From: an uncultured Clostridium sp.
GTDB lineage: Bacteria; Bacillota; Clostridia; Lachnospirales; Lachnospiraceae
Assembly (NCBI GenBank): GCA_958349075.1
Contig: CATWBR010000062.1
Coordinates: 1 to 13,895, forward strand
Length of the DNA: 13,895 bases
Reading direction: 5' to 3'
Shown: positions 1 through 6,327 of the stretch, in pieces
Position numbering within the stretch: the stretch's first letter is position 1
How the letters are laid out: each line of letters opens with the position of its first letter
Program-made: the position numbers and the translations under genes
Notes under the pieces: generated by a model
Seen by the model: only the letters and a program-made list of their open reading frames with translations
What the model was told of the DNA's origin: nothing
The model's database searches: none

Positions 1-6
1 TTGTTA

Positions 7-1410
7 TTAACCCTCTCTATTCCTTTCTAAACCACAATTCCGCATCATTATTACCGTTTCGACATTCGCCGTCCCCGGAAACATATCCACGCAGCAAACC
101 TTCTCCACCTTATACCCTCTCTCCTGCAAAATCACGAGATCCCTGGCCAGGCTGGTCGGCTTACAGGACACATAGACCATCCGGTTAACCCCAAAATCAA
201 TGATTTTCTCAATCGCCTTAGGGTGGATTCCGTCCCTCGGCGGATCGAGTACGATAAGCTCCGGCTTATCCTCAAGCCCGTCCACAACCTTCAGTACATC
301 GCCCGCAATAAATTCACAGTTTTCCAGGCCATTTAACAAGGCATTCTTCTTTGCCGCCTCCACAGCCTCCTCCACGATCTCAACACCAACCACCTTCTCG
401 GCCACCGGCGCAAGAATCTGGGCAATTGTACCGGTTCCGCTGTACAGGTCGAAAATAACTTTTCCCTTTGTATCGCCTACGTATTCTCTGGTCTTTTCAT
501 AGAGCACTTCCGCTCCCAGGGAATTCGTCTGGAAGAAGGAAAATGGTGAAATCCTGAATTTCAGGCCAAGAAGCTCCTCAAAGAAGTAGTCCTGTCCATA
601 CAGGATGTCCGTACCTTCATCCTTCACGGCATCGGCCAGGGAATCATTTTTCGTGTGCAGGATTCCAGCCATCTTTCCTTCCAGAGGCAGCGCCAGGATT
701 GCCTGAAGCCACCCATTCAGAAGCTCCTTCTCCTCCTCCGCCCCGATCTGGGTTGTCGTGATCAGGTCAATTAATATTTCCCCTGTCTTTACCGCCCTTC
801 TCACAAGAAGGTGGCGCAGATAGCCCGTATGCTGCATTTTCTTATAGAAGCCTGTCCCCCTCTCCTCAAAATACTGCTTGGAGCAGAGGAGAATATCACA
901 GAAATCTTTATGCACAATCTGGCATTCACCGGTTGTCACCACATCGTAGAAACTTCCGCGGCGATGCATTCCAAGGGCCAGCGGACCGTCCTTCACCTCA
1001 TCACCGAAAGAAAATTCCATTTTATTGCGGTAACCATCCGGGGCAGGACTCCCCTTGATTCCCTCAAATTCATAATCACTGCATACGCCGTCAATCAGCT
1101 CCTTTACCTGTTCCCGCTTGATTTCAAGCTGCGTTTCATACGGTACGGTCTGATACAGACAGCCTCCACAGATGCCGTTATGAGGACATACCTTCTTTTC
1201 CGTCTCGATTTTAGAAGGCTCCAGAACCGCGAGCAGACGTGCCTCACATTTACCTTTTCTCTTCTTATTAACCAAAAAGCTGATCTTCTGCCCCGGCAGG
1301 GCATTTTTTATGACTACCTTCTCATCTTCTATCCTGACAATTCCCTTATTCGGAAATTCAATTTTCTCCACGATTCCCTCGTATACTTCTCCCTTTTTCA
1401 TCTCTATCAT
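7..1410 (-). CDS. rlmD: 23S rRNA (uracil-5-)-methyltransferase, RlmD/RumA (TrmA) family
   Basis: This enzyme uses SAM to methylate C5 of a uridine in 23S rRNA (U1939 in E. coli RlmD; Gram-positive relatives can modify two sites, RlmCD). Visible parts are an N-terminal TRAM domain (about residues 5-62), a [4Fe-4S] ligand set CPHNGICGGC with Cys75, Cys81 and Cys84 plus a later Cys near 162, the SAM-binding DLYSGTGT segment near 320, LDPPRDG near 388, and the catalytic cysteine in YVSCKP near 415. The C-terminal FPGTANVE carries the expected general-base Glu; the His usual in the family just before VE is Asn here. Length of about 467 residues is normal. Two starts are possible: ATG at 1410, only 3 nt from AAGGAG, or ATG at 1401 with wider spacing. 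The gene follows the WYL pair on the same strand after 115 bp with its own possible promoter. Family is sure; RlmD versus RlmCD specificity is not. Confidence 0.93.
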   Translation of the reverse strand: MIEMKKGEVYEGIVEKIEFPNKGIVRIEDEKVVIKNALPGQKISFLVNKKRKGKCEARLLAVLEPSKIETEKKVCPHNGICGGCLYQTVPYETQLEIKREQVKELIDGVCSDYEFEGIKGSPAPDGYRNKMEFSFGDEVKDGPLALGMHRRGSFYDVVTTGECQIVHKDFCDILLCSKQYFEERGTGFYKKMQHTGYLRHLLVRRAVKTGEILIDLITTTQIGAEEEKELLNGWLQAILALPLEGKMAGILHTKNDSLADAVKDEGTDILYGQDYFFEELLGLKFRISPFSFFQTNSLGAEVLYEKTREYVGDTKGKVIFDLYSGTGTIAQILAPVAEKVVGVEIVEEAVEAAKKNALLNGLENCEFIAGDVLKVVDGLEDKPELIVLDPPRDGIHPKAIEKIIDFGVNRMVYVSCKPTSLARDLVILQERGYKVEKVCCVDMFPGTANVETVIMMRNCGLERNREG

Positions 1411-1482
1411 TAACTCCTTCTCTAAATTCTATATGGAAACACAGCCCTTTAAAGCGGATGAAGGCTGTTTTAAACATGCTTT

Positions 1483-1511
1483 AGTATACACGAAAACCGG
1501 GCAGATGAAAA
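1483..1511 (-). promoter_or_regulatory. Possible promoter for the rRNA methyltransferase gene
   Basis: Read on the minus strand, TTTTCA (1511-1506) and TATACT (1488-1483) are separated by 17 nt. The -10 matches five of six consensus bases and the -35 four of six. It lies in the 115-bp gap between the WYL gene stop and the methyltransferase start. A 5-6 bp stem (CAGCC 1442-1446 with GGCTG 1463-1467) falls in the resulting leader. Moderate support only. Confidence 0.4.
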
Positions 1512-1525
1512 GCAAAATCCCTGTA

Positions 1526-2509
1526 TTATATTTCTCTGCTCATCAGCCTGTGCTGTCTGCCCACCCTCTCTTTGACCAGCTTTAAAAAGGATTCCGGCCC
1601 CAACACCCGGACTACGGGGCCAAAGGAGAGAATATCGATCAGCAGCTCCGTCTCGTCCGCTTTATCGTAATAAATGGAACAGCGGCAGGTATTTTTCTCT
1701 CCGTCAAATTCCGTATGTTTTTCATAACTTGCAAAATGCAGCATACAGCGTTCCAGCGAGTTTCTCTCACCGCTTATTTCTATTACTACAGGTTCCTTCG
1801 TGCTTCTGCCGTTTTTAAACCGGAAGGATTCCACATTCGCGGATACTTCGCGGTTTGAGGGATGACAGGCCTTGATCCTGCCCAGGTTCAGTAGGATTTC
1901 CCTGCGAAAACCTCTGTGTGCATACTGGCGGCAGCAGAGCCGGAACTTGTCGTCTTTAGAAGAGTACTGAAGCTGGTACGGCAGAACCTCATAGGTAAAT
2001 GTATCTTTTTGTTTCCCCTCATACGCGGCAAACAGCGCCTGCCCCTGTTCCAGGGCATTCAATACCGTCCTGAAATTCTCACGGTACTGTTCCGATTCAT
2101 AGTCATCCCCATCGCTGTATCTGTCAAAATAATAAAAATCATCCTCATTGTACAGAGGCGTAACATCCTTCAGAACTTCAACCGCCCACTCACGCTCCCG
2201 CTCATTGAGAAACAGGCCGATTCTTCTGTCTGCCAGCAGCGATTTCAGCCAGCTTTTCTGGAGCAGTGTAAGGGGAGGGCAGGGCGCCCCGCCCACGGCC
2301 GGGGAGTAGGTTCTACCGTCTTCTTTTTTCAAAAGAGCCCATTCTCCGCCAAGCAGTTTGGGGAGAATGACGAAAACACTCTCCTGAAAACCGTACTTCC
2401 TTATCAGCGCTTCCATCTGCTTTTCCGTCACCGGCTGTTTTCCTGCCTCTGTCAGGATTTTCCGTACGACCTGATAATAACAGCTATAAACCTTATCAAA
2501 TAATTCCAT
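1526..2509 (-). CDS. WYL-domain transcriptional regulator (second of a pair)
   Basis: A 327-residue protein with a WYL domain at about 148-215, including the strand pattern EVLPYQLQYSSKDDKFRLCC in place of a strict Trp-Tyr-Leu motif. WYL domains are SH3-like sensor modules that bind nucleic acids or other ligands and occur in regulators of DNA damage, defence and metabolism. The N-terminal 145 residues lack an HTH that I can recognise with confidence. The start ATG at 2509 is 3 nt past the upstream gene's stop codon, and its Shine-Dalgarno (AGGAG) is made by the last two Glu codons of that gene, so translation is probably coupled. The two proteins probably act together. Target unknown. Confidence 0.8.
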   Translation of the reverse strand: MELFDKVYSCYYQVVRKILTEAGKQPVTEKQMEALIRKYGFQESVFVILPKLLGGEWALLKKEDGRTYSPAVGGAPCPPLTLLQKSWLKSLLADRRIGLFLNEREREWAVEVLKDVTPLYNEDDFYYFDRYSDGDDYESEQYRENFRTVLNALEQGQALFAAYEGKQKDTFTYEVLPYQLQYSSKDDKFRLCCRQYAHRGFRREILLNLGRIKACHPSNREVSANVESFRFKNGRSTKEPVVIEISGERNSLERCMLHFASYEKHTEFDGEKNTCRCSIYYDKADETELLIDILSFGPVVRVLGPESFLKLVKERVGRQHRLMSREI

Positions 2510-2512
2510 TTC

Positions 2513-3763
2513 CTACTCCTCACAATACATCTCGTACATCCGTTCCCAGTCCCGCTTCACCTTTGCAATGGAAACCGGGTTGCTGCCCTCAATATCCAGA
2601 ATCCGGCCGGTGAAGGTTTTGACCCAGGAAAGCATCTCATTTGTGTCAAAAAATGTGCCGCAGTAGAGGTATTCATTTTCTCCCGTTCTGGTGATCTCGC
2701 CGCCGCGCCCTTCCCGGCGGAGCCGGTTCAATATGTAGCCTTCTTTCTCCTCATTAATACGCACCTTCATGCGTATTTCTTCCAGACGCTCGGGGCCCCC
2801 GAACGAGACTCCCCAGCAACGGGCAATGTTCTTATTAAGAAGTTCTTTCCACTGTTCATATTCACCGCACACCTCCGTCATTTTGACCTGCTCGATACAG
2901 TCCAGTCTGTAATTCATAAAGCGTCTCCGGTTCTCCAGGTAACAGCATACATACCTTCGTCCGGTCCTGACGCTTACAAAAATCCTGAGAGGCAGCCCCT
3001 TTATAACCGACGTGCTGCCGCTGCGGCTGCTCTTATTGACAAAGGATATTTTCCTCCGGTCCTGAATCGCCTCCAGAATACTCAGCAGTACGCCGTCCTC
3101 CAATGTATGTACTATAAAATGGTGTTTGAACTGAAACATATCGTTGGCCGCATTTTCCCGATCCAGGATGGTGCTGCCCAGAAATCCGAAGGGAGCCGCC
3201 TCCTGGAAGAATTTTACCGCTGTCAGAACATGTCCCCACGTTTCATGCTCCGGCATCCCCTCTACCGTATCCGAAAAGCACGGTTTTAAAAAATATGCCA
3301 GCGACTTTCCCGTTTTCACGGCTTCCAGAATTCCCAGTTCCTCATATTCTTTCAGCTTCAGACGGACCGTCTGACTGTCGAAGACAACGCCGTAGCTCTC
3401 CGCCATCCTGTCGCCAAGCTCTCCCGCACTCATTCCCTCACTTTTCCCACACAGTTGATCCAGGATAAAAAAATGAAGCATGATATCGTTGTCTGTAAAA
3501 CTTTTTGCCTTCCATGCGGCATAGAGAGGATTCTGGCTGATCGTCCTGCTGTCCACATTGATATAAACCTGTTTTCCCTTTGAAGTATATTCCGACTCCA
3601 TATAATCGGAAAGCCAGCTCTCAATCCGCCGCCTCTCATTATCATAGGTCCTGGCACTCTTCTTATCATAGTCACCCCGCACCTTAAACCCATATATATA
3701 AAATTGCCGCATATAGTCGCGAATGCGGTCAAAATTTTTAATCAGTTCCTGAAACTCCGCCAT
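2513..3763 (-). CDS. WYL-domain transcriptional regulator with winged HTH (first of a pair)
   Basis: A 416-residue regulator. A winged-helix region lies at about residues 90-165 (SAGELGDRMAESYGV then SQTVRLKLKEYEELGILE, typical recognition helix and wing). The WYL sensor domain is at about 225-300 (ILEAIQDRRKISF to YRLDCIEQV), and a WCX-like C-terminal region follows. I chose ATG at 3763, 7 nt from AAGGGGA. The upstream GTG at 3769 would sit almost on the Shine-Dalgarno. The gene is first in a two-gene unit with the 327-residue WYL protein and is divergent from the structured RNA region at about 3950-4215. The paired WYL layout suggests a heteromeric or sequentially acting regulator; its ligand and targets cannot be read from sequence. 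Confidence 0.82.
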   Translation of the reverse strand: MAEFQELIKNFDRIRDYMRQFYIYGFKVRGDYDKKSARTYDNERRRIESWLSDYMESEYTSKGKQVYINVDSRTISQNPLYAAWKAKSFTDNDIMLHFFILDQLCGKSEGMSAGELGDRMAESYGVVFDSQTVRLKLKEYEELGILEAVKTGKSLAYFLKPCFSDTVEGMPEHETWGHVLTAVKFFQEAAPFGFLGSTILDRENAANDMFQFKHHFIVHTLEDGVLLSILEAIQDRRKISFVNKSSRSGSTSVIKGLPLRIFVSVRTGRRYVCCYLENRRRFMNYRLDCIEQVKMTEVCGEYEQWKELLNKNIARCWGVSFGGPERLEEIRMKVRINEEKEGYILNRLRREGRGGEITRTGENEYLYCGTFFDTNEMLSWVKTFTGRILDIEGSNPVSIAKVKRDWERMYEMYCEE

Positions 3764-3820
3764 TTTCACATCCCCTTATCTTCGTCCCCATCCCCGGGGA
3801 AACCGTAACCGTCTGTCTCC

Positions 3821-3849
3821 AGTCTAACGTCTGTCCTGCTTCTTGTCAA
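3821..3849 (-). promoter_or_regulatory. Likely promoter of the WYL gene pair
   Basis: On the minus strand there is a perfect TTGACA (3849-3844), a 17-nt spacer, and TAGACT (3826-3821), which matches four of six -10 bases. Transcription would start near 3814, giving a leader of about 50 nt before the ATG at 3763. Assigned by pattern only. Confidence 0.5.
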
Positions 3850-3950
3850 ATTCCGGTACAAACAAATCTCCTCCAATACTATTATCTTCAGAAATTCCAT
3901 TTTCAGGAAGATCGCAACTTTTTTTAAATGATCTTTCTCTCTGCATCCTC

Positions 3951-3956
3951 TATGAT
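3951..3956 (+). promoter_or_regulatory. Possible -10 box for the structured RNA
   Basis: TATGAT (five of six -10 bases) lies just upstream of the folded region, with an A/T-rich stretch at 3919-3929 that could act as an UP element. The -35 hexamer at 17-nt spacing (ATGATC, 3928-3933) is poor. Transcription would begin near 3963, close to where the foldable sequence starts. Confidence 0.35.
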
Positions 3957-3962
3957 TAAGCC

Positions 3963-4212
3963 ATGGCAATCCGGTATGGAACTGCCAGGCAGGCTGTCTC
4001 ACAGGTGAGAGGTTTTCCACACAGGAGCCTCCGCGGTGCCGCCGTCCCTGAACGGAGGGTATTCCGGGCAGTCAGCACCACATGATATTACGGAGGTTCG
4101 AATCCTTCCTTGCGAAAGCATGTAGCTAAGCGGTATAGCAATCATTAAAATTTTGGAACATCCTGATAAGATGTTGGCCAAACCAAACTAACCAGGGATC
4201 AGAAATGTCCCT
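3963..4212 (+). ncRNA. Candidate structured non-coding RNA containing a permuted tRNA-like core
   Basis: No credible protein is encoded here, but the plus strand folds extensively. Elements seen: a long-range 6-bp helix ACTGCC (3981-3986) with GGCAGT (4067-4072); AGGCT (3991-3995) with AGCCT (4026-4030); hairpin TCTCA/TGAGA (3997-4010); a CCGT/ACGG hairpin (4042-4055) whose loop CCCT can pair with the following AGGG (4056-4059), a possible pseudoknot; the tRNA-like core at 4082-4145; TTTGG (4152-4156) with CCAAA (4178-4182), enclosing the 6-bp hairpin AACATC/GATGTT (4157-4175); and hairpin AGGGA/TCCCT (4194-4212). The last hairpin has no U-tract, so the 3' end is unclear. A length near 200-250 nt and a clostridial host would fit the raiA-motif class, but I cannot confirm that consensus from memory. 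Ends are approximate. It might instead be a long leader of the SPFH gene at 4517. Confidence 0.68.
4082..4145 (+). ncRNA. Circularly permuted tRNA-like core domain
   Basis: In order, the parts are: a 3' anticodon-stem strand ATGAT (4082-4086); a 5-nt variable loop ATTAC; T-stem GGAGG, T-loop TTCGAAT and CCTTC (4092-4108); acceptor strand CTTGC (4109-4113); GAAA tetraloop; acceptor strand GCATG (4118-4122, one T-T mismatch); the linker T8-A9 (4123-4124); D-stem GCTA, D-loop AGCGGTA and TAGC (4125-4139, including all of the closing strand); A26; and a 5' anticodon-stem strand ATCAT (4141-4145). Bases for the tRNA tertiary contacts are present: U8-A14, the Levitt pair G15-C48 (4130 with 4091), G18-U55, G19-C56, U54-A58 and G53-C61. 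There is no anticodon loop or CCA end, so this is not a translating tRNA but a tRNA mimic embedded in a larger RNA. Confidence 0.8.
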
Positions 4213-4451
4213 CCTTCCGCGTTCCTTAGAAATTCGTTCAGCGATGGAAAGACGCAAAGCGGACTTTCCAGTGCCGGACAATTTTCACGGAGAGCAGTCA
4301 GAAACTGCCTGAGCCAATCCGGATACCGGCCCGGCAGGACCCGCTCCGGGACAGAGCCGATTTCAGGCGCCGTCTCCATACGGGAAACGCCGGCCCTCAA
4401 CGAGCGGTCCGCAGTATTTTGATGAAGAAGGGGCATTTCCATTCTCAACAA
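4188..4451 (-). other. Doubtful 87-residue ORF or gene remnant
   Basis: An open frame reads from TTG (4451), or ATG 9 nt later, to TAG at 4188. I see no convincing Shine-Dalgarno, and I do not recognise the product. The tail PSLNEFLRNAEGGTFLIPG looks protein-like and could be a decayed fragment, for example of a LysR-type effector domain, but that is weak. Its 3' end overlaps the last hairpin of the structured RNA. A 7-bp hairpin (TGGAAAG 4245-4251 with CTTTCCA 4264-4270) lies inside. Otherwise the 4216-4450 stretch shows nothing I can name. Confidence 0.2.
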
Positions 4452-4516
4452 ATTATTTTGAAAGAAAATTTAAAGTATAAGCACATAAAGTTTTAACACA
4501 TAAAGGAGGTAGTAGT

Positions 4517-5614
4517 ATGAAATATACAATCAAAGAGCAGGAATGCGGTTATCTGTTAAAAGACGGAAGATTTCAGGGTTTTCTCACCGCCGGCAGCTAC
4601 CATTACATAAAGAGACTGGGCTACGAAGTGAAAACCGTACCGATGACGGGCAGCGTCGACACCTGCGGTATCCCGGCTGAAATCCTGCTGAAAAACCAGG
4701 CCTTTGCGGCCAGAGTCGTACATGTAAATATTCCCGACGAATGCCTTGGCATCCGTTTCGTAAACAAAGCATTCAAAGAGGTTCTTACCGGCCCTGAGGC
4801 TATGTACTGGAATGTCTATGAGGAGGTGGAAATCCGTCTTGTAGATATCACCAATCCCTACATGGATCAGACACTGCCGAGATATTACATCGATTTGATG
4901 CCGATGAAATTCTATAAGAAAATCGCAATCAAAGACGGTGAGCTCGGTCTTCTGTACTTTGACGGCCGGTTTGAGAAACGCCTGGAGCAGGGTACCTGGT
5001 ATTTCTGGAATTACGGTAAAGAGGTAACCTGCAAAATTTTCAATATGAAAATACAGCAGTTGGAGATCCAGGGTCAGGAAATCCTGACCGCCGACAAGGT
5101 AAGCATCCGTTTAAACGTGGTCTGCAGCTACCGAATCACAGATCCGGAAAAACTTGTGCAGACAATCGAGGGGGCATCCGCCGGGCTGTACACGGGAACC
5201 CAGCTCTGCATCAGGGAATATGTGGGCCGTTTCCGTCTCGATGAGCTGCTGGCCCAAAAGGAAGAGATCGGCCGTTCACTCTGCGGGCAGCTCAAAGAGC
5301 AGGAGGATGATTACTGCGTAAAGATTGTAAACGCGGGAATCAAAGATATCATCCTTCCCGGTGAAATCCGTGACATCATGAACACGGTCCTGGTTGCAGA
5401 GAAAAAAGCCCAGGCCAATGTCATCATGCGGCGTGAGGAGGTTGCCTCCACCAGAAGCCTGCTGAATACCGCCCGGCTGATGGATGAGAACAAGACACTG
5501 CTGAAATTGAAAGAGATGGAGTATCTGGAGAGAATCTGCGATAAAGTAGGCAGCATCTCCGTGAGCGGCGGAAAAGGAATCCTTGAGCAGCTCTCCGAGC
5601 TGGCGGGAATGTAA
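4517..5614 (+). CDS. SPFH/band-7 (slipin-like) protein without a membrane anchor
   Basis: A 365-residue protein of the stomatin/slipin type. SPFH proteins form oligomeric scaffolds at membranes. The second half matches the core: GELGLLYFDGRFE (141-153), LEIQGQEILTADKVSIRLNVVCSYRITDPEKL (182-213, the typical TKDGV-like segment), then GIKDIILPGEIRDIM (274-288) and AEKKAQANVIMRREEVASTRSLLNTARLM (294-322), a coiled-coil tail. The usual N-terminal hydrophobic anchor is absent. Instead a motif of the type IK-E-G-LL-DGRF-L-G-Y-W occurs three times, at about 4-30, 71-110 and 137-163. The ATG follows a strong AAGGAGG with good spacing. It stands alone, with a terminator just downstream. Partner and membrane location are unknown. 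Confidence 0.82.
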   Translation: MKYTIKEQECGYLLKDGRFQGFLTAGSYHYIKRLGYEVKTVPMTGSVDTCGIPAEILLKNQAFAARVVHVNIPDECLGIRFVNKAFKEVLTGPEAMYWNVYEEVEIRLVDITNPYMDQTLPRYYIDLMPMKFYKKIAIKDGELGLLYFDGRFEKRLEQGTWYFWNYGKEVTCKIFNMKIQQLEIQGQEILTADKVSIRLNVVCSYRITDPEKLVQTIEGASAGLYTGTQLCIREYVGRFRLDELLAQKEEIGRSLCGQLKEQEDDYCVKIVNAGIKDIILPGEIRDIMNTVLVAEKKAQANVIMRREEVASTRSLLNTARLMDENKTLLKLKEMEYLERICDKVGSISVSGGKGILEQLSELAGM

Positions 5615-5659
5615 CGGCAGCCTGCGCGCTCCGCGAACTTTTCATCGCCACTCACTAAA

Positions 5660-5697
5660 AACGGCAAGGCGCTCATGATCGAGCATGCCTTGCCGTT
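5660..5697 (+). terminator. Intrinsic terminator after the SPFH gene
   Basis: An 11-bp perfect stem AACGGCAAGGC (5660-5670) with GCCTTGCCGTT (5687-5697), extended inside by GCTC/GAGC around ATGATC. It is followed by T-rich ATCTTATATTTTAT. On the minus strand the A-run at 5657-5661 becomes a U-run, so it may work both ways. Confidence 0.75.
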
Positions 5698-5710
5698 ATC
5701 TTATATTTTA

Positions 5711-5867
5711 TCTACCCGTATTTACCTTATACTTTACCGTATCCGTATTTTACCATACTTATACTTTGCCGTATCCGCATTTTACCATACTTGTACTTTT
5801 CCGTATCCGCACATTACTGTACTTGTACTTTATTGTATCAGTATTTTTCCATATCCGTACTTTCTCG
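5711..5867 (+). repeat. 32-bp tandem repeat, about four and a half copies
   Basis: Units begin TTATAC or TTGTAC at 5727, 5759, 5791 and 5823, each 32 bp, with partial copies before (5711-5726) and after (to about 5867). The first three match closely (TTRTACTTTNCCGTATCC, then CRYATTTTACCATAC-like); the fourth is more worn. Each unit is itself two diverged 16-bp halves (10 of 16 identical), so the ancestral unit was probably 16 bp. It lies between two convergent genes and codes for nothing I would accept. There are no spacers, so it is not CRISPR. Confidence 0.75.
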
Positions 5868-5928
5868 TTCCGTACTTCAGGCTTACCGGCATTCCTGCCG
5901 TACCTTATTCTTTCCTTTGGTGCTTCTC

Positions 5929-6216
5929 TTACTCTTTCTCGTCTTCTGCATCATCCTCGAAGAAATCGTCGTCGAAATCATCTTCAAAATCGTCCTCGAA
6001 GTCTTCCAGATAATCCGGTGTAAAGAAGCGGTAAACACCGTAAGCGATAGCTGCTACAGCCGCTACAACACCGATAATGGCAAGAATCCAGAGGATACAG
6101 GTTTTCTTCTTCTCTTCCTCTTCTTTTCTGTGTAAAAACTCATTCAGCTTTGTAGCGTTCATGATCTCTTCCACTTTAGATAATGCATCCTTACCCATCA
6201 TATCGAATTTATTCAT
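5929..6216 (-). CDS. Small single-pass membrane protein with acidic C-terminal tail
   Basis: A 95-residue protein I cannot assign to a named family. Residues 1-38 are amphipathic and charged, with a basic/acidic run EEEEKKK just before the membrane. Residues 40-62 (CILWILAIIGVVAAVAAIAYGVY) form one transmembrane helix. Residues 68-95 are almost all Asp/Glu with regularly placed Phe (DFEDDFEDDFDDDFFEDD). I chose ATG at 6216, which has AAGGA about 10 nt upstream, over the ATG 33 nt further up. It follows pcrA by about 110 bp on the same strand and may be cotranscribed. The Phe-spaced acidic tail could mimic nucleic acid or bind cations or basic proteins; that is speculation. Confidence 0.72.
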   Translation of the reverse strand: MNKFDMMGKDALSKVEEIMNATKLNEFLHRKEEEEKKKTCILWILAIIGVVAAVAAIAYGVYRFFTPDYLEDFEDDFEDDFDDDFFEDDAEDEKE

Positions 6217-6306
6217 AGGTTCCACATCCTTTCTTCCGTGATCCTGCACCGATGTTTTTTCTTTTATATTATATCATCAAAGTCAGGTTTTTACTATCTT
6301 ATTGTG

Positions 6307-6327
6307 AATAAAAATCAGATTTTTATT
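6307..6327 (-). other. A/T hairpin at the pcrA stop codon
   Basis: AATAAAAAT (6307-6315) and ATTTTTATT (6319-6327) form a perfect 9-bp all-A/T stem with a 3-nt loop, overlapping the pcrA stop. It is too A/T-rich to be a strong terminator but could mark the 3' end or pause transcription before the small membrane protein gene. Confidence 0.3.

Noticed and set aside
4092..4145. An ordinary tRNA gene, because of GGTTCGAATCC and GTAGCTAAGCGG
   Set aside because: The T-arm precedes the D-arm, the acceptor ends are joined by GAAA, and there is no anticodon loop or CCA. It is a permuted tRNA-like domain, not a tRNA.
3766..4181. Minus-strand ORFs of 84 and 60 codons upstream of the WYL pair
   Set aside because: They overlap the WYL promoter and the structured RNA and have unlikely compositions.
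4241..4270. Cyclic di-GMP-I (GEMM) riboswitch, because of GACGCAAAGC
   Set aside because: The upstream GGGCAAACC block and the paired P1/P3 context are missing, and the 10-mer sits in the loop of an unrelated 7-bp hairpin.
4455..4500. SigW-type promoter for the SPFH gene (TGAAAG)
   Set aside because: The matching CGTA -10 is absent. The TATAAG nearby has no acceptable -35 at 17 nt either, so I left the SPFH promoter unassigned.
5711..5867. CRISPR array
   Set aside because: Units abut with no unique spacers, copies drift in sequence, and no cas genes are nearby.
5675..6135. Plus-strand tyrosine/phenylalanine-rich ORFs across the tandem repeat
   Set aside because: All three frames stay open only because the repeat is T/C-rich and the minus gene has an acidic tail. 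No ribosome binding site and no family.
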